Below, in pieces: positions 63,115-64,000 of a DNA stretch of 64,000 nucleotides (positions are counted from its first letter, which is position 1; the number at the start of each line of letters is the position of its first letter). The stretch lies in assembly GCA_028023455.1 (NCBI GenBank), contig JAQFVV010006473.1:918702-982701 (forward strand). The letters run 5' to 3'. The DNA comes from Epiperipatus broadwayi (taxonomy: Eukaryota > Onychophora > Udeonychophora > Euonychophora > Peripatidae). The position numbers were made by a program, and so were the translations under genes. The notes below the pieces were generated by a model. The model searched no databases. It had not been told where the DNA came from and saw nothing but the letters and a program-made list of their open reading frames with translations.

Positions 63115-63499
63115 GGGTAGTATATAATTTTGGTTAATTTAAATGCATTAAATATAGTATTTTTATAGGTAATACTTGACTAATTAATAGCTAATGACAG
63201 ATATAGCAATGGGTCATCCTCAAATTGATAATGATAATTATAAACTTAGTATGTCAAATAGTAATATATTCTGCTTTGCTAGTGCCTTTATGTATTCATG
63301 GTGGTAAGTAATATTAGTATTTGATTTATCTGTTATCATGTTGAATAATTACAATGAAAAGTTTATAATATTTGGAATATGTGGTATGTCCATGTTGCAT
63401 CACATAAGGTGAACTTATTCTCTTTCCACCATTGATGGTGAATCATAAATAATATCTTATCACACTTTGATCAAATTAAGGTCATACTTTTGTAGTGTA

Positions 63500-63695
63500 T
63501 TGATATAGTTATTAAATAAGGGATTAACCACTCATTTCTTTTTCTCATATCCCTAAAGGAGATCCAGAAGCAACACCAGGATTTCAAACCATGTGTTGGT
63601 ATAGTTGTTTAAACAAGAGATAGATTGCCCCTTCCTTTTATATCCCCAGAAGTGATCCAGAAGTGACACCAGAATTACAGACTATATGCAATCAT
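63500..63695. repeat. 96-bp tandem repeat, two units
   Basis: GATATAGTTATTAAATAAGG...ATCC..A.GAG.TGATCCAGAAG..ACACCAG.ATT.CA.AC.ATGTG occurs at about 63501-63595 and again at 63598-63693. The copies are moderately diverged, and the GATCCAGAAG part is best kept. Confidence 0.75.
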
Positions 63696-64000
63696 GAGAT
63701 AAACTATTGTGTGGAGAGTTTTGCCTGTTTTAATATAGTCTAGATTGTTAGTTTATTCTCTTTGCCTTAACATAACTCCATTATATCTTTGGATATAGTA
63801 TATGTTTTATTATGTTCATGTTTCTAAGTTCTAATGATTTGGTATCAATAACAGCAAAATCGTTTTTGAACAATGGTATTTGAAAATGTAGATTGTACTT
63901 AGCACTGAGCAAAATGATGATAAAAGATAATAGTAGTTAAAATTATTTTTATAATAGATTGTCATTTAATGCCTATCCACTTGAAATAAACCCATATATA

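Overview
This is a 64 kb window of very A+T-rich eukaryotic DNA, by eye about three quarters A+T or more. It has long AT tracts, microsatellites and transposable elements, and no host protein-coding gene that I can support. The mix of elements is typical of an animal, most likely an invertebrate: RTE-type LINEs with a GAT-repeat 3' tail, Gypsy-like LTR elements, a tRNA-derived SINE, a Penelope-like remnant and hammerhead-ribozyme tandem repeats. I cannot name the species or phylum.

Layout. At 28-273 lies a C-terminal remnant resembling the GIY-YIG end of a Penelope-like element. At 498-1524 is a kilobase-scale (CTAT)n/(CTGT)n microsatellite. At 3278-4951 is a 3'-truncated, decayed RTE-type LINE on the plus strand. 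At 5615-6290 is a 413-bp tandem repeat carrying two hammerhead ribozymes on the minus strand. At 7301-10727 is a possible solo long LTR with a CCAAT/TATA promoter. At 15320-15884 two copies of a tRNA-derived SINE-like unit form a head-to-head inverted repeat. At 16.4-16.7 kb there is a promoter-like segment followed by a splice-donor-like site. From 17 to 27 kb the sequence is mostly unassigned AT-rich DNA with dinucleotide tracts. At 27565-30865 is a near-complete RTE-type LINE on the minus strand, with one frameshift and two nonsense codons.

From 30883 to 43361 two nearly identical units of a non-autonomous Gypsy-like LTR element lie in tandem (LTR, internal, LTR, internal; minus strand) and run into a 500-base assembly gap. 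Each LTR is about 3.2 kb. The internal part has a primer-binding site, a polypurine tract, a coiled-coil Gag-like ORF with an unusual 16-residue repeat, and a piece resembling the integrase C-terminus. Most of pol is missing.

After the gap come foldback elements (47.5, 48.0, 49.9, 51.4 and 59.8-60.7 kb), a jockey/CR1-like reverse-transcriptase relic (53 kb), and a second hammerhead-bearing tandem repeat (54.0-55.1 kb, plus strand). These are followed by the 3' half of another LINE with a YIDD reverse transcriptase and a C-terminal zinc knuckle (56.7-58.2 kb), a pure (TAA)n run of about 80 units, and a 96-bp repeat near the end.

The most notable content is the two unrelated hammerhead tandem-repeat families. 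Their tandem layout and monomer size (about 410-470 bp) fit the animal retrozyme/hammerhead-satellite class, which is thought to spread through self-cleaved circular RNAs, probably with help from Penelope-like enzymes. In the minus-strand family both copies keep every catalytic position, and stem II differs by one compensatory base-pair change.
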